From positions 4,030,001-4,094,000 of the forward strand of contig NZ_VFPO01000001.1 in NCBI RefSeq assembly GCF_006716765.1: a stretch of 64,000 nt of DNA, written 5' to 3'. This DNA comes from Actinomadura hallensis (GTDB lineage: Bacteria > Actinomycetota > Actinomycetes > Streptosporangiales > Streptosporangiaceae). The position numbers and the translations under genes are program-made. The notes beneath the pieces were generated by a model, which did not search any database, was not told where the DNA came from, and saw only the letters and a list, made by a program, of their open reading frames with translations. Position 1 is the stretch's first letter. Each line of letters starts with the position of its first letter. Of this stretch, positions 15,116 through 22,175 are shown in pieces.

Positions 15116-16423
15116 CTATCCGATCCGCTCCGCGCGGCCCAGGATCCCCTGAGGCCGGAACAGGAGCACCAGGATGAGCACCACCAGCGCCCACGCGTTC
15201 TGCAGCTCCACCGGCAGCCACAGCGTGGACACCTGCGCCACGATCCCGACGACCAGGCTGCCCGCGATCGCCCCGTACGCGGTGCCCAGCCCGCCGAGGA
15301 TCACGGCGGCGAACATCAACAGCAGCAATCGGAATCCCATGTTGAAGGAGACGTTCTCACTCACGCCGTAGAACACCCCGCCGAGCGCCGCCAGGCCGCC
15401 GGCCAGCATCCACACGTAGAGGATCACGCGGGAGACGTCGATGCCGGAGGACTCCGCGAGGTCGCGGTTGTCGGACACCGCGCGCATCGCCTTGCCGATG
15501 CGGGTGCGCTGCAGGCCGAGCCCGACCGCGAACAGCACCAGGAACGAGATGACGATGATCGTCAGGTCCCGCGGCGTGATCGACAGCGGGCCCCAGGTCA
15601 ACCGGTCCTGGATCTGGTAGTCGTCATAGGGCTGGGCGGTCGCGCCGAACCACACCTGAACGCCGTGCCGGATCAGCAGCGCGAGGCCGATCGAGACGAT
15701 GAACATCTGGATCAGCGCCACTCCGCGCCGCCGCAGCGGCTGCCAGATCCCCCGCTCGATGCCGGCGCCGATCCCGACGCCGGCCGCCACCGCGACGAGC
15801 GTCGCCGGGATGAGATGCCAGGTCGGTCCCCGCAGGTTGAGGAACCAGGCGATCACCGCGCCCAGTGTGACCATCTCGCCGTGGGCGAAGTTCACGAGCC
15901 GTGTCGTGCCGAAGATCAGCGAGAGGCCCACCGAGGTGATCGCGATGATCGCGCCGAACCGGACGCCCTCCAGGAGCAGCTGGAGGAACTTCTCTCCGGT
16001 TCCGGGACCGGTATCGGCCCGCTGCGCCCCCTCGCCGCCGGCGGCTCCCTCGCCGGCCTGGCCCTCGGCCGCCAGCGGGAACAGCACGTTCCGCTGCTGG
16101 TCCTCCGTCACCGAGACGTTGGAGAGCGACTCGCCTCCGGGACGGCGCATGACGATTCCCTCGGGGAGGGTCGCGACATCGAGCGCGACGTCGTAACGGC
16201 CGGGCCCGGGGACCTCGACGCGCCACTTGCCGTCGGCCCCGGTGGTGGCCTCGCCGATCTCTTTGTCGCCCTGTTTGACTTTGATCACGACACCCGCGAC
16301 CGGTTTGCGGTCGGGATCTCGCACCGTGCCTGCCATTGCCTCGCCTTCGGCCGCGAGCGCCGCCGGGGTGACCAGCAGCATCGCGACGAGAGCGAGCAGG
16401 GCGGCCGCCAGTGTTCGGCGCAC
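15116..16423 (-). CDS. livH: branched-chain amino acid ABC transporter permease LivH with an N-terminal carboxypeptidase-regulatory-like domain
   Basis: The C-terminal part (about residues 145-435) is a LivH permease: VRFGAIIAITSVGLSLIFG, LVNFAHGEMVTLGAVIAWFL and TRIGKAMRAVSDNRDLAE. Before it stand a signal-peptide-like segment (residues 1-24, ending AALAAEG), then a beta-rich domain at about 30-115 (GTVRDPDRKPVAGVVIKVKQ, TTGADGKWRVEVPGPGRYDV) that resembles carboxypeptidase-regulatory/Cna-B-like folds, and a Gly/Glu-rich linker. Typical LivH has about 290-310 residues, so this one is about 130 longer. The extra domain would sit outside the cell and might touch LivK or the wall. AAAGGAG precedes the GTG start. 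Confidence 0.9.
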   Translation of the reverse strand: MRRTLAAALLALVAMLLVTPAALAAEGEAMAGTVRDPDRKPVAGVVIKVKQGDKEIGEATTGADGKWRVEVPGPGRYDVALDVATLPEGIVMRRPGGESLSNVSVTEDQQRNVLFPLAAEGQAGEGAAGGEGAQRADTGPGTGEKFLQLLLEGVRFGAIIAITSVGLSLIFGTTRLVNFAHGEMVTLGAVIAWFLNLRGPTWHLIPATLVAVAAGVGIGAGIERGIWQPLRRRGVALIQMFIVSIGLALLIRHGVQVWFGATAQPYDDYQIQDRLTWGPLSITPRDLTIIVISFLVLFAVGLGLQRTRIGKAMRAVSDNRDLAESSGIDVSRVILYVWMLAGGLAALGGVFYGVSENVSFNMGFRLLLLMFAAVILGGLGTAYGAIAGSLVVGIVAQVSTLWLPVELQNAWALVVLILVLLFRPQGILGRAERIG

Positions 16424-16541
16424 ACAGGCTCCTTTACTCGCACATCAGGAAATGTGTGGCGAGCGTAGCGAAGCACCCTTCGGCGGCACGGGCCGGGAGC
16501 GGAGTCGTGAACGAATCGTTCGCAGAACGTGACAGAACGGA

Positions 16542-17150
16542 CTACTGTCGGCCCAGGTCAGGACGTTCCCGCTGGCGCGAGAGCTCCTCCACGACCGTAT
16601 CGGCTACGGCGCGCATCGTGAGCCGCCGGTCCATCGACGCCTTCTGGATCCACCGGAACGCCTCCGGCTCGGACCATCCGTGGGCCTCCTGCAGCAGCCC
16701 TTTGGCGCGATCCACCACCTTGCGGGTCTCCAGCCGCTCCTGCAGCCCGGCGACCTCCGCCTCCAGCGCCCGCAGCTCGGTGTACCGGCTCACCGCCATC
16801 TCGATGGCGGGCGCGAGGTCGCTCTTGGTGAACGGCTTGACCAGGTAGGCCATCGCCCCGGCCTCGGTGGCCCGCTGGACGAGTTCGCGCTGGGAGAACG
16901 CGGTGAGGATCACCACCGGTGCGATCCGTTCGGCCGAGATCCGCTCCGCGGCGGAGATCCCGTCCAGCACGGGCATCTTCACGTCGAGGATCACCAGGTC
17001 GGGCTTCAGCTCGGCGGCGAGCCGCACGGCGGCCTCGCCGTCCCCGGCCTCGCCGACGACCTCGTAGCCGTCCTCCTGAAGCATCTCCTTCAGGTCAAGC
17101 CTGATCAGGGCCTCGTCTTCCGCGATCACAACTCGCCGAGCGCTGTCCAC
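16542..17150 (-). CDS. pdtaR: ANTAR-domain response regulator (PdtaR type)
   Basis: Started at GTG 17150 the protein has 202 aa. The receiver domain shows RRVVIAEDEALIRLDLKEML, the phosphoacceptor Asp in LVILDVKMP, VILTAFSQ and the conserved Lys in YLVKPF. A linker helix leads to a C-terminal ANTAR domain (AKGLLQEAHGWSEPEAFRWI, ASMDRRLTMR) that binds nascent RNA and prevents termination. It closely resembles M. tuberculosis PdtaR. The frame is open to 17210, but a TAGGCT box 7 nt before 17150 supports the shorter, leaderless form. No cognate kinase is in the window. Confidence 0.9.
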   Translation of the reverse strand: MDSARRVVIAEDEALIRLDLKEMLQEDGYEVVGEAGDGEAAVRLAAELKPDLVILDVKMPVLDGISAAERISAERIAPVVILTAFSQRELVQRATEAGAMAYLVKPFTKSDLAPAIEMAVSRYTELRALEAEVAGLQERLETRKVVDRAKGLLQEAHGWSEPEAFRWIQKASMDRRLTMRAVADTVVEELSRQRERPDLGRQ

Positions 17151-17157
17151 GCCCCCG

Positions 17158-17163
17158 AGCCTA
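17158..17163 (-). promoter_or_regulatory. -10 box of a probable leaderless pdtaR promoter
   Basis: TAGGCT on the minus strand ends 7 nt before the chosen GTG start. No Shine-Dalgarno sequence is seen. Confidence 0.4.
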
Positions 17164-17227
17164 CCGAAACCCGGTACTCTGGCATGAGTCGGCCCTGGAG
17201 CCGACGCCACAAGACCATATAGCCTGC

Positions 17228-17248
17228 ATGTCCGGTTTATGCGGACAT
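17228..17248. other. 7-bp hairpin immediately before the tRNA
   Basis: ATGTCCG (17228-17234) and CGGACAT (17242-17248) form a perfect stem with a 7-nt loop and end two bases before the tRNA. This could be a processing signal in the precursor. Confidence 0.4.
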
Positions 17249-17250
17249 AA

Positions 17251-17323
17251 GCCCCGATATCCCAACGGCAGAGGAGATGGTCTCAAACACCATTAAGTGT
17301 GGGTTCGAATCCCACTCGGGGCA
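17251..17323 (+). tRNA. tRNA with anticodon CAA (leucine by anticodon), class I shape
   Basis: The 73-nt gene folds as a complete cloverleaf. Acceptor GCCCCGA pairs fully with TCGGGGC. The D arm is weak (TCC/GGA plus a C-A mismatch) and its loop carries GG. Anticodon stem ATGGT/ACCAT encloses loop CTCAAAC, anticodon CAA at 17284-17286 reading UUG. The variable loop is only five bases (TAAGT). The T arm is GTGGG-TTCGAAT-CCCAC. CCA is not encoded. Bacterial tRNA-Leu normally has a long class II variable arm, so the short arm is odd for this anticodon. Confidence 0.85.
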
Positions 17324-17360
17324 CCCCTGCCGCCGCGGTGCGGCCCGCGCGGCGTCCGGC

Positions 17361-17380
17361 CGGGCCGGCGGCCCGTCTTT
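17361..17380 (+). terminator. probable terminator of the tRNA gene
   Basis: A CGGGCC-GGC-GGCCCG hairpin followed by TCTTT lies 37 nt after the tRNA. Confidence 0.5.
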
Positions 17381-17473
17381 CCGTTCAGCAACCCGGCGCC
17401 CCCGGCCCAGCGCGCGGCTGCGGTGAATCTCCTCCGGTTCGCGCAAGCGCTGTTCTGTCGCAGGCGGACGCAA

Positions 17474-17501
17474 CACTGTGCGCATGTACGACATCACAGT
17501 G
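17474..17501. promoter_or_regulatory. inverted repeat across the start codon of the HTH-LAGLIDADG gene
   Basis: Perfect 7-bp arms CACTGTG (17474-17480) and CACAGTG (17495-17501) enclose 14 bases that include the ATG at 17484. It could be an operator for the protein's own HTH or an RNA hairpin that hides the start. Confidence 0.4.
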
Positions 17502-18266
17502 CGCAAGCGAGCCTTGGCATTGCTCGGCCAAGGGCTCACGGTGAGCGAAGTGAGCCGCCGGACGGGCGTCTCGCGATACGCCATTCGCGAGTGGAGCCTG
17601 CGAGCGGATCAGAACCGAGACCTGTACGCCAAGCATGGCACCCCCTGCCCCCGCTGCGCCGAGCCGCCCCGGTTACCGGATCCCGAAGGGACCTATGCGT
17701 ACCTGCTGGGCCTGTACCTGGGAGACGGCTACATCAGCCCCGTCGGCGACCGCCGGAAGAACGTCTGGTCCCTCAGGATCGTCTGCGCCGACGCCTGGCC
17801 GGGCCTCGTAGAGCAATGCTCGGCGGCGCTCATCGCCATCAGACCCGATAACAAGGTGCGGCTCATCCCCAGGGTCGGCTGCGTGGAGGTGAACAGTTAC
17901 TCCAAGCACTGGCCGTGCCTGTTCCCCCAGCACGGCCCAGGCAAGAAGCACGAACGGAAGATCGAGCTGGCGCCTTGGCAGCGGGAGATCGTCGATGAGT
18001 TCGCCATGGACCTCGTCCGCGGCCTGCTCCACTCGGACGGCAGCCGTTTTGTGAACCGGGTGCGGCGGCCGCTAAAGGGCGGGGAGCGGTGGTACGAGTA
18101 CCCGCGGTACAACTTCACCAACGTCTCGCTCGACATCCAGCGGCTCTTCACGGACGCGCTGGACCGGCTGGGCATCGCGTGGACGCAGATGAACCGGAAG
18201 AACATCTCCGTGGCCCGGAGGGAGGCGGTGGCGCGGCTGGACGAGTTCGTCGGGCCGAAGTACTGA
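17484..18266 (+). CDS. HTH domain protein with two LAGLIDADG-like motifs, next to a tRNA
   Basis: From ATG 17484 the protein has 260 aa (an in-frame GTG lies 6 nt upstream). Residues 1-40 form a helix-turn-helix of the resolvase/homeodomain-like kind (LTVSEVSRRTGVSRYAIREW). A CPRC pair follows at 55-58. Then come two motifs like those of single-chain LAGLIDADG homing endonucleases: YLLGLYLGDGY (73-83, Asp81) and LVRGLLHSDGS (177-187, Asp185), about 100 residues apart. KHWPCLFPQHGPG (141-153) lies between. I recall similar actinomycete proteins annotated as hypothetical or as regulators. It may be a DNA endonuclease, a domesticated nuclease or a tRNA-linked factor; no activity can be asserted. 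It lies 160 nt after the tRNA on the same strand, with no obvious Shine-Dalgarno sequence. Confidence 0.8.
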   Translation: MYDITVRKRALALLGQGLTVSEVSRRTGVSRYAIREWSLRADQNRDLYAKHGTPCPRCAEPPRLPDPEGTYAYLLGLYLGDGYISPVGDRRKNVWSLRIVCADAWPGLVEQCSAALIAIRPDNKVRLIPRVGCVEVNSYSKHWPCLFPQHGPGKKHERKIELAPWQREIVDEFAMDLVRGLLHSDGSRFVNRVRRPLKGGERWYEYPRYNFTNVSLDIQRLFTDALDRLGIAWTQMNRKNISVARREAVARLDEFVGPKY

Positions 18267-18308
18267 GCGCCGGGGCGCCGGGCCTGGAGCGGCCCGGCGC
18301 CCCGGCGC
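18267..18308. terminator. bidirectional terminator
   Basis: A perfect 18-bp inverted repeat with arms GCGCCGGGGCGCCGGGCC and GGCCCGGCGCCCCGGCGC and a 6-nt loop begins right after the HTH-LAGLIDADG stop and ends 11 nt before the symporter stop. It serves both convergent genes. Confidence 0.85.
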
Positions 18309-18319
18309 GGCCTCCGGGG

Positions 18320-19705
18320 TTACTTCTGCAGGGGAGTCGGGGCGGCCTCGTCCTCCTTGGGTCGCTGGCGGAAGTAGTCGCGGGTCTCGCGGTAGACGAG
18401 CGGCGACAGGATGATCAGGCCGATGAGGTTGGGCAGCGCCATCAGGCCGTTCATGACGTCGGAGAAGGTCCAGACCGTGGTGAGGGTCGTGGTGGCGCCG
18501 ACGTAGATCAGCACGATGAAGACGATCCGGTAGGGGAACACCGCCCTGCGGCCGAACAGGTATTCCATGCAGCGGTCGCCGTAGTACGACCAGCCCAGCA
18601 GTGTGGAGAACGCGAAGAAGATCACGGACAGCGTGACGATGACGCTGCCCCATTCGCCGGGCAGCCCGATGTCGAACGCGCGGGCGGTGAAGGCGGCGGC
18701 CTCGTCCTCTCCGGCGTCGTCCCACACCCCGGTGATGACGATCGTCAGGGCGGTGATGCTGACCACGACGAGCGTGTCGATGAAGGTCTGGGTCATCGAG
18801 ACCAGGGCCTGGCGGACCGGGTGGGTGCTCTTGGCGGCGGCGGCCGCGATGCCGCCGGTGCCGAGGCCGGACTCGTTGGAGAAGATGCCGCGGGCGACGC
18901 CGTACTGGATCGCGGCGGCCACCCCGGCTCCGACGAACCCGCCGGTGGCGGCGGTGCCGCTGAAGGCGTCGGTGAAGATGAGCTTCACCGCGCCGGGGAT
19001 CGCGTCGAGGTTGAAGGCGAGCACGGCCACGCCGCCGACGACGTAGAGGACGATCATCACGGGCACGAAGGCGCTGGTGAAGCGGCCGATGCTCTTGATG
19101 CCGCCGAGGATGACCGCACCGGCGACGATCGTGATGATCAGGCCGGTGGCGAACGTCGGGAGGCCCCACTCCTCCTCGACGTTGGCGGCGACGGTGTTCG
19201 CCTGGGTCATGTTGCCGATGCCGAACGCGGCGATGGCCCCGGCGACCGCGAAGAACCCGCCGAGGATCACGCCGAGCGGGCCCTTGATGCCGTTCCTGAG
19301 GTAGTACATGGGGCCGCCGCTCTGCTCGCCGGCGGCGTCGGTGCGGCGGAACCGCACACCGAGGAAGGCCTCGCTGTACTTGGTGGCCATGCCGACCATG
19401 CCGGTGAACCACATCCAGAAGACGGCTCCGGGACCGCCCAGGGAGATGGCGGTGGCGACACCGGCGATGTTGCCGACGCCCACGGTCGCGGCGAGGGCGG
19501 TGGAGAGGGCCTGGTAATGGGAGATGTCGCCTTCGGCCTCGGGGTCGGCGCGTTTGACGAAGGCGAGCCAGAAGGCGAGACGGAACCGGCGGACCTGGAT
19601 TCCGCGCAGGAGGAAGGTCAGGTAGATGCCGGTGAGCAACAGCAGCGGGATCAGGAGCCAGGGGCCCCAGATGAAGCTGCTGGCATCGGACAGGAACTCG
19701 TTCAT
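18320..19705 (-). CDS. alanine/glycine:cation symporter (AGCS family)
   Basis: From ATG 19705 (GGTGGTG upstream) the protein has 461 aa and about ten membrane segments. AGCS landmarks are VGVGNIAGVATAISLGGPGA, WFTGMVGMATKYSEAFLGV, GGPMYYLRNGIKG and the late FAFSTLLGWSYYGDRC. It should import alanine or glycine with sodium or protons. The frame extends to 19783 but that part lacks membrane character and has no ribosome site. It is a single-gene unit between two convergent or tandem terminators. Confidence 0.92.
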   Translation of the reverse strand: MNEFLSDASSFIWGPWLLIPLLLLTGIYLTFLLRGIQVRRFRLAFWLAFVKRADPEAEGDISHYQALSTALAATVGVGNIAGVATAISLGGPGAVFWMWFTGMVGMATKYSEAFLGVRFRRTDAAGEQSGGPMYYLRNGIKGPLGVILGGFFAVAGAIAAFGIGNMTQANTVAANVEEEWGLPTFATGLIITIVAGAVILGGIKSIGRFTSAFVPVMIVLYVVGGVAVLAFNLDAIPGAVKLIFTDAFSGTAATGGFVGAGVAAAIQYGVARGIFSNESGLGTGGIAAAAAKSTHPVRQALVSMTQTFIDTLVVVSITALTIVITGVWDDAGEDEAAAFTARAFDIGLPGEWGSVIVTLSVIFFAFSTLLGWSYYGDRCMEYLFGRRAVFPYRIVFIVLIYVGATTTLTTVWTFSDVMNGLMALPNLIGLIILSPLVYRETRDYFRQRPKEDEAAPTPLQK

Positions 19706-19908
19706 CACACCACCGATCAGTGAGCAGCTCGACCTTCCGGACCGTAGGCGGGTGGTCGCCCGTTGAGAAGAGGTCTTGATCACCCGTTACTGGATCGTCT
19801 TTCCACGTTTCTCGGCGCTTGATCCTGGCCGGGTTACTTTCCGGCGCTGCGGAGCGTTCGTCAGGGCGTGGCGGAGCCGAGACCGGGCGGTGACCGGCGG
19901 AGAAAAGG

Positions 19909-19942
19909 GCCGGGCGCCGCGCGAGGGTGCGCGGCGCCCGGC
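19909..19942 (-). terminator. terminator of pyk
   Basis: A perfect 14-bp inverted repeat (GCCGGGCGCCGCGC and GCGCGGCGCCCGGC, 6-nt loop) lies 25 nt past the pyk stop. On the minus strand it is followed by CCTTTTCT, a usable U tract. Confidence 0.88.
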
Positions 19943-19967
19943 GGGACGGCCGTCGGGGACGGGACGG

Positions 19968-21398
19968 TCAGGCGGGGACGCTGATGGCGTCGCCGATGCT
20001 GTGGACGCGCAGGAGGTTGGTGGAGCCGGGGGTGCCGGGGGGCGACCCGGCGACCACGACGATCTTGTCGCCCTTCTGGACGCGTCCGATCTCCAGGAGG
20101 GCCTGCTCGACCTGGCCGAACATCGCGTCGGTGTGGTCGGCGTGGGGGACGATGAAGGTCTCGACGCCCCAGACGTGGGCGAGGCGGCCGCGGACGGCGG
20201 GCACGGAGGTGAAGGCGAGCAGCGGGATCGGCGAGCGGTAGCGCGACAGGCGCCGGGCGGTCTCGCCGGACATGGTGAAGGCGGCGAGGGCCTCGGCGCC
20301 GACGATGGCGCCGACCTCGGCGGCGGCGCGTGCGATGGCGCCTCCCACGGTCTCGGGCATGCGGTGGAGGGTGTGGGTGGCCTGGAGCGCGGCCTGCTCG
20401 GCGGTCTGGACGATGCGGCTCATCGTGAGGACCGACTCGACGGGGTACTGGCCGACGCTGGTCTCGCCGGAGAGCATGACGGCGTCGGCGCCCTCGAAGA
20501 CGGCGTTGGCGACGTCGGAGGTCTCGGCGCGGGTGGGGCGCGGCGAGGAGATCATCGATTCGAGCATCTGGGTGGCGACGATGACGGGCCGGGCCTTCTC
20601 GCGGCACAGTTCGATGGCGCGCTTCTGGACCATCGGCACCTGTTCGAGGGGCAGTTCGACGCCGAGGTCGCCGCGGGCGACCATGATGCCGTCGAAGGCG
20701 GCGACGATCTCGGGGAGGCGTTCCACCGCCTGCGGCTTCTCGATCTTGCCGATGAGGGGGACGCGGACGCCCTCCTCTTCCATGATCTGGTAGCAGATGT
20801 CGGCGTCGGCGGGGGTGCGGACGAAGGACAGGGCGACGAGGTCGACGCCGAGGCGCAGGGCCCAGCGGAGGTCCTTCTCGTCCTTCTCGGTGAGGGCGGG
20901 GACGCTGACGGGGACGCCGGGGAGGTTGAGGCCCTTGTTGTCGGAGACCATGCCGCCGACGGTGACGACGGTCTCGACGCGGGGGCCGTCGACGGCGGTC
21001 ACCTTGAGGGCGACGCGGCCGTCGTCGATGAGGATGGTGTCGCCGGGGCCGACGTCGCCGGGGAGGCCCTTGTAGGTGGTGGAGACTTCGCGGCGGGTTC
21101 CCGGGACGTCCTCGGTGGTGATGGTGAACTCGTCGCCGAGGGTGAGGCGTACCGGGCCGTCGGGGAAGCGGCCGATGCGGATCTTGGGGCCCTGGAGGTC
21201 CGCGAGGATGCCGACGCCGCGTCCGGTGGCCTCGGCGGCGGCCCGGATCCGGTGGTAGACCTCCTCGTGGACGGCGTGGTCGCCGTGGCTCATGTTGAGG
21301 CGGGCGACATCGATGCCGGCTTCGACGAGGGCGTGGATCTGCTCGGCGCTCGAGCAGGCGGGGCCGATGGTGCTGACGATCTTCGCTCGACGGGTCAC
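19968..21398 (-). CDS. pyk: pyruvate kinase
   Basis: The protein (476 aa from GTG 21398) begins TRRAKIVSTIGPACSS and carries the pyruvate kinase signature IMVARGDLGVELPLEQV, with the metal-binding GKIEKPQAV region before it and TQMLESMISSPRPTRAE after it. The C-terminal allosteric domain is complete. It makes pyruvate and ATP from phosphoenolpyruvate. Another GTG lies 6 nt upstream at 21404; the lower one is chosen because TACGGT ends 7 nt before it. A DasR-like operator lies about 90 nt upstream. The symporter lies downstream, past the terminator. Confidence 0.96.
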   Translation of the reverse strand: MTRRAKIVSTIGPACSSAEQIHALVEAGIDVARLNMSHGDHAVHEEVYHRIRAAAEATGRGVGILADLQGPKIRIGRFPDGPVRLTLGDEFTITTEDVPGTRREVSTTYKGLPGDVGPGDTILIDDGRVALKVTAVDGPRVETVVTVGGMVSDNKGLNLPGVPVSVPALTEKDEKDLRWALRLGVDLVALSFVRTPADADICYQIMEEEGVRVPLIGKIEKPQAVERLPEIVAAFDGIMVARGDLGVELPLEQVPMVQKRAIELCREKARPVIVATQMLESMISSPRPTRAETSDVANAVFEGADAVMLSGETSVGQYPVESVLTMSRIVQTAEQAALQATHTLHRMPETVGGAIARAAAEVGAIVGAEALAAFTMSGETARRLSRYRSPIPLLAFTSVPAVRGRLAHVWGVETFIVPHADHTDAMFGQVEQALLEIGRVQKGDKIVVVAGSPPGTPGSTNLLRVHSIGDAISVPA

Positions 21399-21405
21399 GT
21401 GCACA

Positions 21406-21411
21406 ACCGTA
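21406..21411 (-). promoter_or_regulatory. -10 box of a probable leaderless pyk promoter
   Basis: TACGGT on the minus strand ends 7 nt before GTG 21398. There is no Shine-Dalgarno sequence. Confidence 0.4.
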
Positions 21412-21470
21412 CTTAGTTACCGGCGGGTACGGATATTCATGCAGGATATGGTCTTCCGTCGTTCACCGAT

Positions 21471-21504
21471 TGGTCTAGCTCAGAGGTCTAGACCACATGT
21501 GGTC
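21471..21504. promoter_or_regulatory. DasR-like (GntR-family) operator cluster upstream of pyk
   Basis: GGTCTAGACC at 21485-21494 is a perfect 10-bp palindrome. The 16 bases 21482-21497 match 14 of 16 positions of the DasR consensus A(C/G)TGGTCTAGACCA(C/G)T. A second half-matching element, TGGTCTAG at 21471-21478, forms an inverted repeat with CTAGACCA at 21488-21495. An overlapping 14-bp palindrome, GACCACATGTGGTC, covers 21491-21504. DasR binding is inferred from sequence only. Confidence 0.6.
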
Positions 21505-21552
21505 GCACCCGCCCCCAGCACCGCGGACGCCGGCGCCGCCCCCCTGGCGGCG

Positions 21553-22110
21553 TCACCCCGCGAACGCCTCGACGGCGGCCGCGCAGAACGCCTTGAGGTC
21601 CTTCGGGCTGCGGCTGCTGACGAGCGTGTTCGGCCCGTCCTCGCAGATCCGCACCTCCTCGTCCACCCAGGTGGCGCCCGCGTTGCGGAGGTCGGTGCGG
21701 ATGCTCGGATACGAGGTCATGGTGCGGCCGCGGACGACGTCGGCCTCGACGAGCGTCCAGCCGGCGTGGCAGATGACGGCGACGGGCTTGCCCGCGTCGA
21801 AGAACGACTTCGCGAACTCGACCGCCTTGGGCTGGGTGCGCAGGTAGTCGGGGTTGGCGACGCCCCCGGGCAGCAGCAGGCCGTCGAACTCGGTGTGGTC
21901 GGAGACCTCCACGGTCGTGTCGACCTGGAAGGTGTCGGCCTTGTCGAGGTGGTTGAACGCCTGGAGGCGGCCGGACTGGGTGGAGACGAGGCGGGGGGTG
22001 CCGCCCGCCTGCTCGACGGCCTCCCACGGCTCGGTGAGTTCGATCTGCTCGGTTCCCTCCGGGGCGCACAAGAAGGCGATGGTCTTGCCCTGAAGGTCGC
22101 TGTTGGGCAT
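21553..22110 (-). CDS. PfpI/DJ-1 family protein (type 1 glutamine amidotransferase-like)
   Basis: This 185-aa protein has the PfpI fold: KTIAFLCAPEGTEQIEL, DGLLLPGGVANPDYLR, the nucleophile elbow AVICHAGW with the active-site Cys, and a conserved Glu near the N terminus. Members act as proteases, glyoxalases/deglycases or chaperones; the choice cannot be made here. GAGGAAACC gives a ribosome site. It is divergent from an AraC-type regulator 65 nt away, which may control it. Confidence 0.9.
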   Translation of the reverse strand: MPNSDLQGKTIAFLCAPEGTEQIELTEPWEAVEQAGGTPRLVSTQSGRLQAFNHLDKADTFQVDTTVEVSDHTEFDGLLLPGGVANPDYLRTQPKAVEFAKSFFDAGKPVAVICHAGWTLVEADVVRGRTMTSYPSIRTDLRNAGATWVDEEVRICEDGPNTLVSSRSPKDLKAFCAAAVEAFAG

Positions 22111-22175
22111 GGTTTCCTCCGGTCATCGCTTGCTTTGGGGGCCTTGCCCGACGAACAGGGTGGTATGCAGGAAAT

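Noticed and set aside
17228..17323. Integration (att) site of a tRNA-borne island
   Set aside because: I found no integrase and no second copy of the tRNA 3' end downstream in the window.
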